This document shows positions 36,258 to 45,336 of a stretch of DNA of 64,000 bases, piece after piece (position 1 is the stretch's first letter; every line of letters begins with the position of its first letter). The notes under the pieces were generated by a model. That model had not been told where the DNA came from, searched no databases, and was given only the letters and a program-made list of their open reading frames with translations. Source of the DNA: Phenylobacterium sp. J367 (lineage in GTDB: Bacteria; Pseudomonadota; Alphaproteobacteria; Caulobacterales; Caulobacteraceae); assembly GCF_024699985.1 (NCBI RefSeq), contig NZ_JAJONA010000001.1, forward strand, positions 3,168,501-3,232,500. The letters run 5' to 3'. The position numbers and the translations under genes were made by a program.

Positions 36258-37508
36258 GTGACCGACGCTTCCGACTCCCGCTTCAAGCCACTGGACGGCG
36301 TCGTCGTCGTCGACCTGACCCGGGCGCTGGCCGGGCCCTACGCCACCCTGCTGCTGGCCGGCCTGGGCGCCACCGTCATCAAGGTCGAGGAACCCCGCGG
36401 CGGCGACCTGGCCCGGGAGAACAGCCCCTACGTCGGCCGCGACGGGGTGACCATCGAGCGCAAGCACGACGACGACATCTCGGTCAGCCACCTGACCCGC
36501 GCCCGCGGCAAGCACGGCGTCTCGCTCAACCTCAAGCACCCGCAGGCCCGCGAGGTGTTCGCCGACCTGGTCCGCAAGGCCGACGTGGTGGTGGAGAACT
36601 TCACCTCTGGCACCGCCGACCGCCTCGGCGTGGGTTACGAGGCGGCGAAGGCGGCCAACCCGGCGATCATCTACTGCTCGCTCTCGGGCTTCGGCGCCGG
36701 CGTCGACGAGGGCAGCAAGGCCATGGACGTGCTCGTCCAGGCGCTGTCGGGGGCCATGTACACCTCGGGCGCCGAGGGCGAGCCGCCGGTGCGGATCGGC
36801 ATCCCCATGGCCGACATGCTGGCCCCGGTGTTCGGCGTGATCGGCATCCTGGCCGCGCTCAACCGCCGCCACGTGACCGGCGAGGGCCAGCGGGTCGACG
36901 TCTCCATGCTGGGGGCGCTGACCTCCTTCGTGGCGATCGAGAACTGGGAAGCCATGGCCCTGGCCGGCATGGGCGCGCGCACCGGCCTGACCGTCCAGCG
37001 GCTGTCGCCGTTCGGGGTCTTCAAGTGCGCCGACGGCTATGTGGCGATCGTCGCGGTCCACGATCCCCTGGCGAAGGGCCTGTTCCGCGCCATGGGCCGG
37101 CCGGAGATGATCGAGGAGGACCGGTTCGCCAACCGCGGCCGTCGCGTCGCCAACGCCGTCGACCTGGAGGCCGAGATCGAGGCCTGGACCTCGACCCTGC
37201 CCACCGCCGAGGCGGTCGCGCGGCTGGAAGCCGAAGGCGTGCCCGCCGCGCCCGTGCGCCATCCGGCCGAGGGCCTGAAGGACCCGCGCGTGCTGGCCAG
37301 GCGCGAGACCGTGCCGATCAGCCACCCGACGCACGGCGGCAAGGAACTGACCACGGCCGGCGTGCCGATCAACTTCTCCGGCGGCAAGCCGGGCTTCGAC
37401 GCGGTGCTGCCGGTGCACATCGGCGAGCACAACGCCGACGTCTATGGCCGCATCGTCGGCTACGCGCCGGACAGGATCGCCGAGCTCAAGGCCCAGGGCG
37501 TCATCTGA
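36258..37508 (+). CDS. Family III CoA-transferase (CaiB/BaiF/Frc type)
   Basis: The 416-residue enzyme transfers CoA between carboxylic acids through an aspartyl anhydride. The CaiB/BaiF hallmarks are VVVDLTRALAGPYATLLLAGLGATVIKVEEPRGGD at the N-terminus, HPQAREVFADLVRKADVVVENF, and the catalytic Asp in SKAMDVLVQALSG near residue 160. FldA, the CoA-transferase of phenyllactate dehydration in clostridia, belongs to the same family. The GTG start gives a normal length. Its stop codon overlaps the next start (TGATG), coupling it to the dehydratase-like gene; that pairing mirrors fldA-fldBC and suggests joint action on an aromatic or hydroxyacid substrate. Confidence 0.92.
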   Translation: MTDASDSRFKPLDGVVVVDLTRALAGPYATLLLAGLGATVIKVEEPRGGDLARENSPYVGRDGVTIERKHDDDISVSHLTRARGKHGVSLNLKHPQAREVFADLVRKADVVVENFTSGTADRLGVGYEAAKAANPAIIYCSLSGFGAGVDEGSKAMDVLVQALSGAMYTSGAEGEPPVRIGIPMADMLAPVFGVIGILAALNRRHVTGEGQRVDVSMLGALTSFVAIENWEAMALAGMGARTGLTVQRLSPFGVFKCADGYVAIVAVHDPLAKGLFRAMGRPEMIEEDRFANRGRRVANAVDLEAEIEAWTSTLPTAEAVARLEAEGVPAAPVRHPAEGLKDPRVLARRETVPISHPTHGGKELTTAGVPINFSGGKPGFDAVLPVHIGEHNADVYGRIVGYAPDRIAELKAQGVI

Positions 37509-39892
37509 TGGACCTCCAGCCGCGCGTCGACGCCGAGCTCGCCGCCTGGCGCGCCGCCGGCGGCAGGGTGCTGGCCTATGTGGGGGCGTCCGTGCCGGTG
37601 GAGCTGGTCGCCGCGGCGGGCTTCCTGCCGTACCGCCTGGCCGCCGAGCCGGTGGCCACACCCCATCCGGACCTCGTCCACCAGTCGGCCCGTGTGCAGT
37701 CCCTGGCGGGTCAGATCCTCGGCGGCGCCGGGCGCTTCGACGCCGTCGTCGTCGGGCGTGGTCCGATGGAGAACCTGCAGCTCTTCGCCGTCCTGCGCGA
37801 GCTTCGCCGCCTTGGCCGCGGCGCGCCGTGCCCGGTCGCCAACCTCGACATGCTGACCGGCGGCGGCGAGGCCCGCGCCCGCTACAACGCCGCCCGCCTG
37901 GGCGCCTTCCAGGCGTGGCTGGCGGACGTCGGTGGAAAGGCCCCGATCGGTGACGACCTGCGCCAGGCCGCGCAGCAATGGCAGATGGTCCGGGCGCAGC
38001 TGCGCGCGATGCTCGCCCTGCGCGGCGATGGCGGGCTCTCCGGCGTCGATGCGCTCGACCTCGTCCGTTCGGTCGGCCGGATGCCGGCCGACGCCGCGCT
38101 CCGCCTGCTGGACGAACTGACGCCGGCCGCGGCGCCGGCCGGGCGTCGTGTGGCGGTCACGGGCTCGTCGCCCGAGACCTCCGAGCTCTACGCCGCCCTC
38201 GAGGCGGCCGGCCTGCAGGTGGTGGGCGAGGACCATGACTGGGGCGCGGCCTGGGCGGAGCTCGACCTCGATCTCTCGCGGCCGCCCGTCGAGGCGATCC
38301 TCAAGCGCTGGGAGACGCCCGTCGCCAACGATCCGCGGGCCGCCAGCGTCGCCCGTGGCGCGGCGATGGCCCGCCGGGCCAGGGCCGCCGGCGCCGAGGC
38401 CATCGTCTTCCTCCACGCCCGGGGCGACGAAGCCGCCGCCTGGGACGCCCGGGACATCGAAGCGGCTGCCGGCCTTCCGGTCATCCGCCTGGCCGTTCCC
38501 GCCGCCGGCGCTCCGGTGGATGCCGCCAAGATCGCCGCTCAGCTTGCGCCGCCCGCCGCCGAACCCCCGCCGACGGCCTCCAGGCCTCTGGCCGTGAAGC
38601 CGGCGCCGAAAGCCGACGCTCCCGTCGGCCGCCGCAGCCGCAAGTCGCTGGCCTCGACGGCCGAATTCGGCGCCTGGCAGCGGGACTGGTTCGCCGGCGT
38701 CCGGGAGCAGGCCAGGGACGGCCCGTTCGCGGTCGTCAATGCCGACGCGCCGCAGGAAATCCTCCGAACCCTCGGAATTCCCTATGTCATCAACCAATGG
38801 TGGGCCTCGATCGTCGGGGCCAAGCAGCATGGCCGCGCCTATGCGGCCGCGCTGAGGGCCGCGGGCTATCCGGCGGACGCGGAGACCTACAGCGCCCAGG
38901 GCCTGGCCGCGGCGCTGGTGGGGGAGGCGCCGGACGCCCCCTGGGGCGGCCTGCCATCCCCGGACGTCCTGGCGCTGGTCGCCGGCAGCGACGCCGGCGC
39001 GAAGATCTACGAGGCCTGGCAGGCCGCGACGGGCGCCGAGCCGCTCGTCTTCGACCGCACGGCCGAGACCAGGCTCGACCTGCCGCTCGCGTGGTGGGAC
39101 GACCTTCCGAACGACTGGGCCCGGGTGCTGGAGCCCGAGCGGCTGGACCTCTTCGAGGCCGAGCTGGAAGAGGCCGTCGTGCGCCTCGAGGCGATCACCG
39201 GCCGCACGTTCGACCGGGCGGGTTTCGTGGAGGTCATGCGCCTCGTGAACGAGCAGGAGGACTACTACCGCCGGACCCGCGACCTGATCGCCCGGACCCA
39301 TCCCGCGCCGATCGGCATCGTCGATTCCATGCCCGCCACCATGGTGCCCCAGTGGCACCGCGGATCGGAGTGGGGCCGGGACGCCGCCAGGCAGCTCTTC
39401 GAGGAGGTGCAGGCGCGCGCGGCGGCGGGGGAGGCGGCCTGCCCGAACGAGAAGATCCGCCTGCTCTGGGTCGGCCGCGGCCTCTGGAGCGACATGGGCT
39501 TCTACCAGAAGTGGGAGGAGAGCCACGGGGCGGTGTTCGTCTGGTCCATGTACCTGGGCCTCGCCGCCGACGGCTACATCCGCGAGTTCGAGGGCGAGCA
39601 CGACGCCATGCGGGCCCTCGCCGCCCGCTTCGTGACCATGGGCGACGAGCTCAGGATGCCGACCTGGGCGGGCGCCTGGCACGTGAAGGAAGCCAGGCTG
39701 CACGGCTGCGCCGGCGCGGTCGCCATCGACGACGCCGATCCCTTCGTTCTGGAGGCGCTGGAGGCCGCGGGCATCCCCGTCTGCCGGCTGGCGCTGAACA
39801 ACATGAGCGTCGAGAGCGGCGAGGTCGAGGGCAAGGTGACCGAGTTCCTGGACGGACTGGAAAAATCGCAGAACACGGTGCGGCCAGACTGA
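37508..39892 (+). CDS. Duplicated 2-hydroxyacyl-CoA dehydratase/benzoyl-CoA reductase-like protein
   Basis: The 794-residue protein appears to contain two HGD-D/BcrBC-like halves joined by a Pro/Ala/Lys-rich linker (about 345-380). The N half begins YVGASVPVELVAAAGFLPYRL and has a PCPVANLDMLTGG segment. The C half has NADAPQEILRTLGIPYVINQWWASIVGAKQ, an ARTHPAPIGIVDSMPATMVPQW segment and a LHGCAGAV segment. In classical enzymes each subunit holds a [4Fe-4S] cluster on three cysteines; here only Cys108 lies in the N half and Cys645, 733, 759 in the C half, and the usual first Cys region has Trp instead. No ATP-dependent activator gene is nearby. The family call is moderate and the activity is unknown. 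It is coupled to the CoA-transferase. Confidence 0.72.
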   Translation: MDLQPRVDAELAAWRAAGGRVLAYVGASVPVELVAAAGFLPYRLAAEPVATPHPDLVHQSARVQSLAGQILGGAGRFDAVVVGRGPMENLQLFAVLRELRRLGRGAPCPVANLDMLTGGGEARARYNAARLGAFQAWLADVGGKAPIGDDLRQAAQQWQMVRAQLRAMLALRGDGGLSGVDALDLVRSVGRMPADAALRLLDELTPAAAPAGRRVAVTGSSPETSELYAALEAAGLQVVGEDHDWGAAWAELDLDLSRPPVEAILKRWETPVANDPRAASVARGAAMARRARAAGAEAIVFLHARGDEAAAWDARDIEAAAGLPVIRLAVPAAGAPVDAAKIAAQLAPPAAEPPPTASRPLAVKPAPKADAPVGRRSRKSLASTAEFGAWQRDWFAGVREQARDGPFAVVNADAPQEILRTLGIPYVINQWWASIVGAKQHGRAYAAALRAAGYPADAETYSAQGLAAALVGEAPDAPWGGLPSPDVLALVAGSDAGAKIYEAWQAATGAEPLVFDRTAETRLDLPLAWWDDLPNDWARVLEPERLDLFEAELEEAVVRLEAITGRTFDRAGFVEVMRLVNEQEDYYRRTRDLIARTHPAPIGIVDSMPATMVPQWHRGSEWGRDAARQLFEEVQARAAAGEAACPNEKIRLLWVGRGLWSDMGFYQKWEESHGAVFVWSMYLGLAADGYIREFEGEHDAMRALAARFVTMGDELRMPTWAGAWHVKEARLHGCAGAVAIDDADPFVLEALEAAGIPVCRLALNNMSVESGEVEGKVTEFLDGLEKSQNTVRPD

Positions 39893-39984
39893 TTTCCGCT
39901 GTTGCGGATTTAGTTTGTGCAGCGTACGATTTGAAAATCATAAGATAGGCCGAGCCATCAATCGGCCGAGATGAGGGAAAGCCG

Positions 39985-42688
39985 ATGCGGGCCCATTTCG
40001 CCAGGAATCGCCGCGGACTCGTGTCCGCCATCGCCATCACCGCCGCGCTCGCCGCGGCGACCGGGGCCTCGGCCCAGGCCGCCGACGACACCGAGGTCGG
40101 CGAGATCGTCGTCACGGGCACCAGCATCCGCGGCGTCGCAGCCGTCGGCTCGCCCACGGTCGGCGTCGACATCGAGGAACTGAAGGCCAGCGGCGTCGCG
40201 ACCGCCAGCGAGGTGACCAAGCTCCTGCCGCAGGTGCTGAATCTTGGCGCCGACCCCTCGCGGGGCAGCTTCAACGGCGGGGCGCAGGACGCCGCCGCCA
40301 ACTCCACGGCGATCCGCTCGGTGAACCTGCGCGGCATCGGGCCCGAGGCGACCCTGCTGCTGGTCAATGGCCGGCGTATGTCGCCCGGCGGGGTGATCAA
40401 GGCCATCGCCGACATGGACCAGATCCCGACCGCGGCTCTGACCCGCATCGAGGTGGTCACCGACGGCGCGTCCGCCATCTACGGCTCGGACGCCGTGGCC
40501 GGCGTGGTGAACCTGATCACCCGCGCGCCCTTCGACGGCGCGGAGACCACCATCCGCTACGGCGCGGCCGACAGCTATGAGCAGCGCCTGTTCAGCCAGA
40601 CCTTCGGCAAGACCTGGAGCGGCGGCGGCCTGTTCTTCGCCTTCGAGCACACCGACAACAGCCATCTGTCGGGCTCGAAGCGGTCGTTCGCCAGCCAGGA
40701 CCGTCGCGACCGCGGCGGCACGGACGCTCGGCCCTTCACCGCCGCGCCCGGCAACATCGTGGTGGGCGGCGTGCGCTACGCGCTGCCGAACACCAACGGC
40801 GTCGGCGTCCAGCCCTCGCAACTCGTGGCCGGCAACCCGAACCGCTTCGACGAGGCGGCCTATGCCGACCTGATGCCCTGGATGGACCGGGACAGCGTGT
40901 TCCTGAAGGTGACCCAGGACGTCGATGACCGGCTGAACGTCTGGTACGAGGGCTTCTACACCCGCAAGGACTACGACCTCGCCGCGCCGCCGGCGCTGTT
41001 CGCCCTCAACGTCCCCGCGACGAACCCCTGGTTCGTGCGTCCGGCCGGGACCACGGGCAATACGACGGTCGAGTACCGCTTCGTCGACGACGCGAACCCC
41101 AACTCCTACGGCTTCGAGAACGTCATCCAGAACGCCGCGGGCTTCGGCTTCGACGTGGGCGGCGGCTGGCAGCTCGACGGCTACGTCCAGATGTCCATGA
41201 GCCGCGGCTTCCAGGCCCGGGAGAACGTGCTGAACAACGCCGCCCTGACGGCGGCGCTGGCCAGCTCCAACCCGGCCACCGCCTTCAACCCCTACGGCAA
41301 CGGGACGTTCAACCGCTCCAACAACGCCGCCCTGGTGGAGATCATCGACGGCGAGCGCGACACCTTCGGCACCTGGCTGAACCAGGACTTCTCGATCAAG
41401 GCCGACGGTCCGCTGATGAGCCTGCCGGCCGGCGAGGTCCGCGCGGCCGTGGGCGCCGAGTACCACGACAACACCTTCAAGCAGTCGCTGTTCGCCACCA
41501 ACGTGATCGCCTCCGGCGCCGAGACCACCAAGCTGGTGCGCAACGACCGCAAGATCCACGCGGTGTTCGGCGAGGTGTTCGTGCCCCTGGTCGGCGGAGA
41601 CACCGCCATGCCGGGGATCCACCGCCTCGACCTGAACGCCGCGGTGCGCCACGAGAAGTATTCGGACTTCGGCGAGACCACCAACCCGAAGGTCAGCTTC
41701 GTCTACCAGCCGGTGCAGGACCTGACCTTCCGCGGCAGCTGGGGGACCTCGTTCCGCGCGCCGTCGCTCGTCGACAGCGCCGACCAGATCCTCAACTACT
41801 TCATCCAGAACCTGACCGACCCGACGTCGGCGACCGGCACCACCCGGGGCATCTTCTACAACGGCGGCAACTCGGCCCTCGGCCCCGAGGAGGCGGAGAC
41901 CTGGACGCTGGGCTTCGACTACCGTCCCTCGGGCGGCATGCTCGACGGCCTGGAGCTGTCGGCCACCTACTACAACATCGACTACACCGACCGGATCGAC
42001 GTGGTCGCCGCCAACGCGCTTACCAACGCGGCGGTCTATGGCGCCTTCATCGCCCGGCGTCCGCCGGCCTCGGACGCGGCGGCCACCGCGGCGTTCAACG
42101 CCCGGGTCGCCCAGATCATGGCCAGCCCCGACCTGCAGAACCCGGTCGAGCCGGTGACCAACATCAACGCCATCATCGACGGCCGCCGCCAGAACCTCGG
42201 CAGCCTGAAGCAGGACGGGTTCGACTTCACGGTGGCCTACAGCTTCGACACCGGCGTCGGCCGGTTCCGGGCGGCGGTGGACGGCTCGAAGATCCTGCAC
42301 GTGAAGCGGCAGACCGCCGTGGGCGTTCCGGAAGTCGACGTGGTCGACACCTTCGGCAACCCGGTGGACCTGCGGGTCCGCGGCGCGGTGACCTGGAACA
42401 AGGACGCCTGGGCGGCCAATGTCTTCGTCAACTACGCCGACGGCTACCTGAACACCGCCGTCACCCCCCAACGTGGGCGTGGACAGCTGGACGACCGTCG
42501 ACGCCTCGGCATCGTACCGTGTGGAGACCGGGCCTTCCTGGGCGCGGGACGTGACCATCAGCGTCAGCGCCACCAACCTGTTCGACGAGACCCCGCCGAT
42601 CGTCCTGAACGGCACCTTCTCCTGGGACAGCCAGGCCGCGTCCTCGATCGGCCGGCTGCTGGCGGTGGAAGTCAGCAAGCGCTGGTGA
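39985..42688 (+). CDS. TonB-dependent outer-membrane receptor; frame broken once
   Basis: The receptor is about 900 residues after correction. A signal peptide (about 1-32, ending AQA) is followed by EIVVTGTSIRG, a TonB-box-like start, then the plug (TLLLVNGRRM, DGASAIYGSDAVAGVVNLITR). A long 22-strand barrel ends in the aromatic RLLAVEVSKRW, the usual barrel terminus. The frame breaks at the C6 run 42464-42469. Removing one C joins VTPNVGVDSWTTVDASASY. The gene precedes and is coupled to a tannase/feruloyl esterase, so it probably imports a plant phenolic ester or its oligomers. Confidence 0.93.
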
Positions 42689-44253
42689 CCGGCCGGCTCG
42701 CAAAGGCGGGCCTGGCGGGCCTGACGATCGCCGGCGCGCTCGCCGCTGGCGGTTCGGCGCCGGCCCCGGCAGCCCCGGGTCCGGACGCCGGCGCCTGCCA
42801 GGCGCTCGCGGGCCGGGCGCCCGCCGACGTGCGGATCACCCGCGCGGAGGTGGTGGGCCCCGGGACCGCCTGGGCCGGGGAGGCGGGGGCGGCCCCCCGC
42901 CGCCCGCCGACCCCCGTGAAGGCCGCCTTCTGCCGCGTGCAGGGGGTGATCGAGACGGAGATCGGTTTCGAGCTCTGGCTGCCGGCCAGGGGCGCCTGGA
43001 ACGGCAAGTTCCTGGGGGCGGGGGTCGGCGGCGACGCCGGAACCTTCAACTTCCAGGACCTTCCGCGCGGCGTGAACCGCGGCTACGCGGCCGCCTCCAC
43101 CGACACCGGCCACAAGAACACCGACGTGAACTGGATGCTGGGCGATCCCCAGCGTCTGACCAACTACGAGCTGCGTGCCAACCACCTGCTGGCCGTCAAG
43201 GCGAAGGCGCTGGTCCAGACCTATTACGGCCAGCGCCCGCGCTGGTCCTACTTCATCGGCTGTTCCGGCGGCGGCCGGCAGGGCCTGAAGGAGATGCAGC
43301 GCTTCCCGACCGACTACGACGGGATCATCTCCGGCGCGGGCGGACCCAAGACGCCCGAGATGACCGCCCGGCGCATGTGGGAGATCCTGCAGCGCGACAG
43401 CCGGCCGGGGCTGATGAGCCCTGCCGACTGGCGGCTGGTGTCGACGGCCGGGGTGCAGGCCTGCGACGGCCTCGACGGCGTGGTCGACGGCGTCGCCGAG
43501 GACCCGCGCCGCTGCCGCTTCGACGTGGCCGATCTGACCTGCAAGGGTGAGAAGACCGACGCCTGCCTGACGCCGGAGCAAGTGAGCTTCGCCAAGGGCT
43601 TCTACGCGCCGCTCCGCGACGAGGACGGCCGCAGGATAGACGAGGGCCTGCTGCCCGGCGTGCTCGTGGACTCGGGCCGCTCGCAGCTGGCGCTGGGGAC
43701 CTTCGGCCGCGCCATCCGCAAGCGCAGCGACTGGAACGGCGAGGGCTTCCACCTGCGCGACGACCTGGCGGCCATCGACCGCGTCATGCCGGAGCTGCGC
43801 GCCGACGACCCGGACGTTTCGGCGTTCGCCCGGCGCGGCGGCAAGGCGATCCTCTACACCGGCTGGATGGACGGGGCGGTCGCGGCCCGGATGGTCACCG
43901 GCTACTACGACGACTTGGTGGCCGAGGCGGGCGGCGAGGCGAAGGCGGCGACGTTCTCCAGGCTCTACATGCTGCCCGGGGTCTTCCACTGCGCGGGCGG
44001 GCCGGGTCCCGACCAGATCGGCGGCTCGGGCGGCGACGCCCCGATCCCCGATCCGCGGCACGACCTGCTGAGCGCGCTGGAGGCCTGGGTCGAGAAGGGC
44101 CAGGCGCCGCGGGAGATCGTGGCCTCGAAGCTCGAGGCGGGCCGCGTCGTGCGGACCCGGCCGCTGTGCCCCTATCCGCTGCTGGCCCGCTACAAGGGGA
44201 CCGGCTCGACGGACGAGGCGGCGAACTTCGCCTGCGTGCGCCCGCCCGCTTGA
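42685..44253 (+). CDS. Tannase/feruloyl esterase family protein
   Basis: The 522-residue exported esterase has a signal-like N-terminus (LTIAGALAAGGSA). The tannase nucleophile motif is IGCSGGGRQGLKEMQRFPTDYDGIISGAGG (about residue 192), with Ser flanked by Cys, and the catalytic His neighbours its partner Cys in PGVFHCAGGPGPD. The adjacent-Cys disulfide linking Ser and His regions is the family hallmark. GTG at 42685 overlaps the receptor stop (GTGA). It would split gallate, ferulate or p-coumarate esters in the periplasm after uptake by the receptor. Confidence 0.92.
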   Translation: MTGRLAKAGLAGLTIAGALAAGGSAPAPAAPGPDAGACQALAGRAPADVRITRAEVVGPGTAWAGEAGAAPRRPPTPVKAAFCRVQGVIETEIGFELWLPARGAWNGKFLGAGVGGDAGTFNFQDLPRGVNRGYAAASTDTGHKNTDVNWMLGDPQRLTNYELRANHLLAVKAKALVQTYYGQRPRWSYFIGCSGGGRQGLKEMQRFPTDYDGIISGAGGPKTPEMTARRMWEILQRDSRPGLMSPADWRLVSTAGVQACDGLDGVVDGVAEDPRRCRFDVADLTCKGEKTDACLTPEQVSFAKGFYAPLRDEDGRRIDEGLLPGVLVDSGRSQLALGTFGRAIRKRSDWNGEGFHLRDDLAAIDRVMPELRADDPDVSAFARRGGKAILYTGWMDGAVAARMVTGYYDDLVAEAGGEAKAATFSRLYMLPGVFHCAGGPGPDQIGGSGGDAPIPDPRHDLLSALEAWVEKGQAPREIVASKLEAGRVVRTRPLCPYPLLARYKGTGSTDEAANFACVRPPA

Positions 44254-44279
44254 GCGGACGGCCAGATCGCGGGATAGGA

Positions 44280-44292
44280 TGTAAGACTTACA
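44280..44292. promoter_or_regulatory. Dyad TGTAAG-A-CTTACA upstream of vanA
   Basis: A perfect 6+1+6 palindrome lies 32 bp before the VanA start. Its right half overlaps ACTTACAAT, a string that recurs at 47163-47171 before the enoyl-CoA hydratase gene and includes a TACAAT -10-like hexamer. It could be an operator on the vanA promoter; the cognate regulator is unknown. Confidence 0.5.
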
Positions 44293-44324
44293 ATGTCGGG
44301 GCGAGGCCCGGCGAGGAGACGACC

Positions 44325-45336
44325 GTGTTCATCCGCAATCGCTGGTACGTGGCGGCCTGGGACAAGGAAGTGGGCCGCAAGCCGTTGGGCCGCACGATCT
44401 GCGGCGAACCGGTGGTGGTCTATCGCCGCGAGGACGGCTCGGCGGTGGCGCTGGAGGACGCCTGTCCGCACCGCCTGCTGCCGCTGTCGCTGGGCTGCGT
44501 CGAAGGCGACGGCATCCGCTGCGGCTACCATGGGCTGAAGGTGGGCTGCGACGGCCAGGCGGTGGACATGCCCGGCCAGGAGACGCCGCCCCGGCTGAAG
44601 ACCAGGACCTATCCGGTCGTCGAACGCTACCGCTTCGTCTGGGTCTGGATCGGCGATCCGGCCCTGGCGGACCCGGCGGTGCTGCCCAACATGTGGTACT
44701 GCGAGGACCCGGACTGGACCTTCGAGGGCGATGTCTATCCGGTGAAGTGCGACTACCGGCTGCTGGTCGACAACCTCATGGACCTCAGCCACGAGACCTA
44801 CGTCCATCCCACCTCGATCGGCCAGCACGAGATCACGCTGGCGCCGATCCAGACGCGCCTGGAGGGCGACGAGGTGATTGTCGAGCGCTGGATGCGCGAC
44901 ATCGAGCCGCCGCCGTTCTGGAAGACCTTCCTGGGCAAGGAAGGCCTGGTGGACCGCTGGCAGGTCTGCCGGTTTGGAGCTGCCGGCGGCGGTGAACATC
45001 GAGGTGGGCGTGGCGCCGGTCGGCACGGGCGCGCCGGAGGGCGACCGCTCGCAGGGCGTCGAGGGTGTGGTCGTCGGATTCATGAGCCCGGAGAGCGAGA
45101 CGAGCTGCTGGTACTACTGGGGCATGGCCCGGAAGTTCGGCGTCGGCGACCCGGCCCTGTCCGAGCAGATGCGCCAGGCCCAGGCCGGCGTCTTCGCCGA
45201 GGACGTGGTGGTGCTGGAGGCCCAGCAGAAGGCCATCGACGCCCGCCCGGGCGCGCGCCTGGTGACGCTGGCCATCGACGCCGGCGGGGCGCATGCGCGC
45301 AAGATGATCGAGCGGGCGGCCGCAGGGGCCGCCTGA
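44325..45336 (+). CDS. vanA: Vanillate O-demethylase oxygenase-like Rieske protein; frame broken once
   Basis: The protein is about 336 residues after correction, the usual VanA length. The Rieske centre is CPHRLLPLSLGCVEGDGIRCGYHG (C-x-H...C-x2-H, about 47-70). The mononuclear iron site is in NLMDLSHETYVHPTSI (about 155-170). The frame breaks at GG 44976-44977; dropping one G gives VCRFELPAAVNIEVGVAP. It would demethylate vanillate or a related methoxybenzoate to protocatechuate and formaldehyde. The reductase partner VanB is not in the window. The stop overlaps the CapA-like start (TGATG). The substrate could differ from vanillate. Confidence 0.88.

Noticed and set aside
37460..39703. 747-codon minus-strand open frame
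   Set aside because: Antisense to the dehydratase-like gene; no start signal or family features.
39958..44061. A 1,367-codon open frame on the minus strand
   Set aside because: It lies wholly antisense to the TonB receptor and tannase genes, has no domain-like features and reflects codon bias in high-GC DNA.
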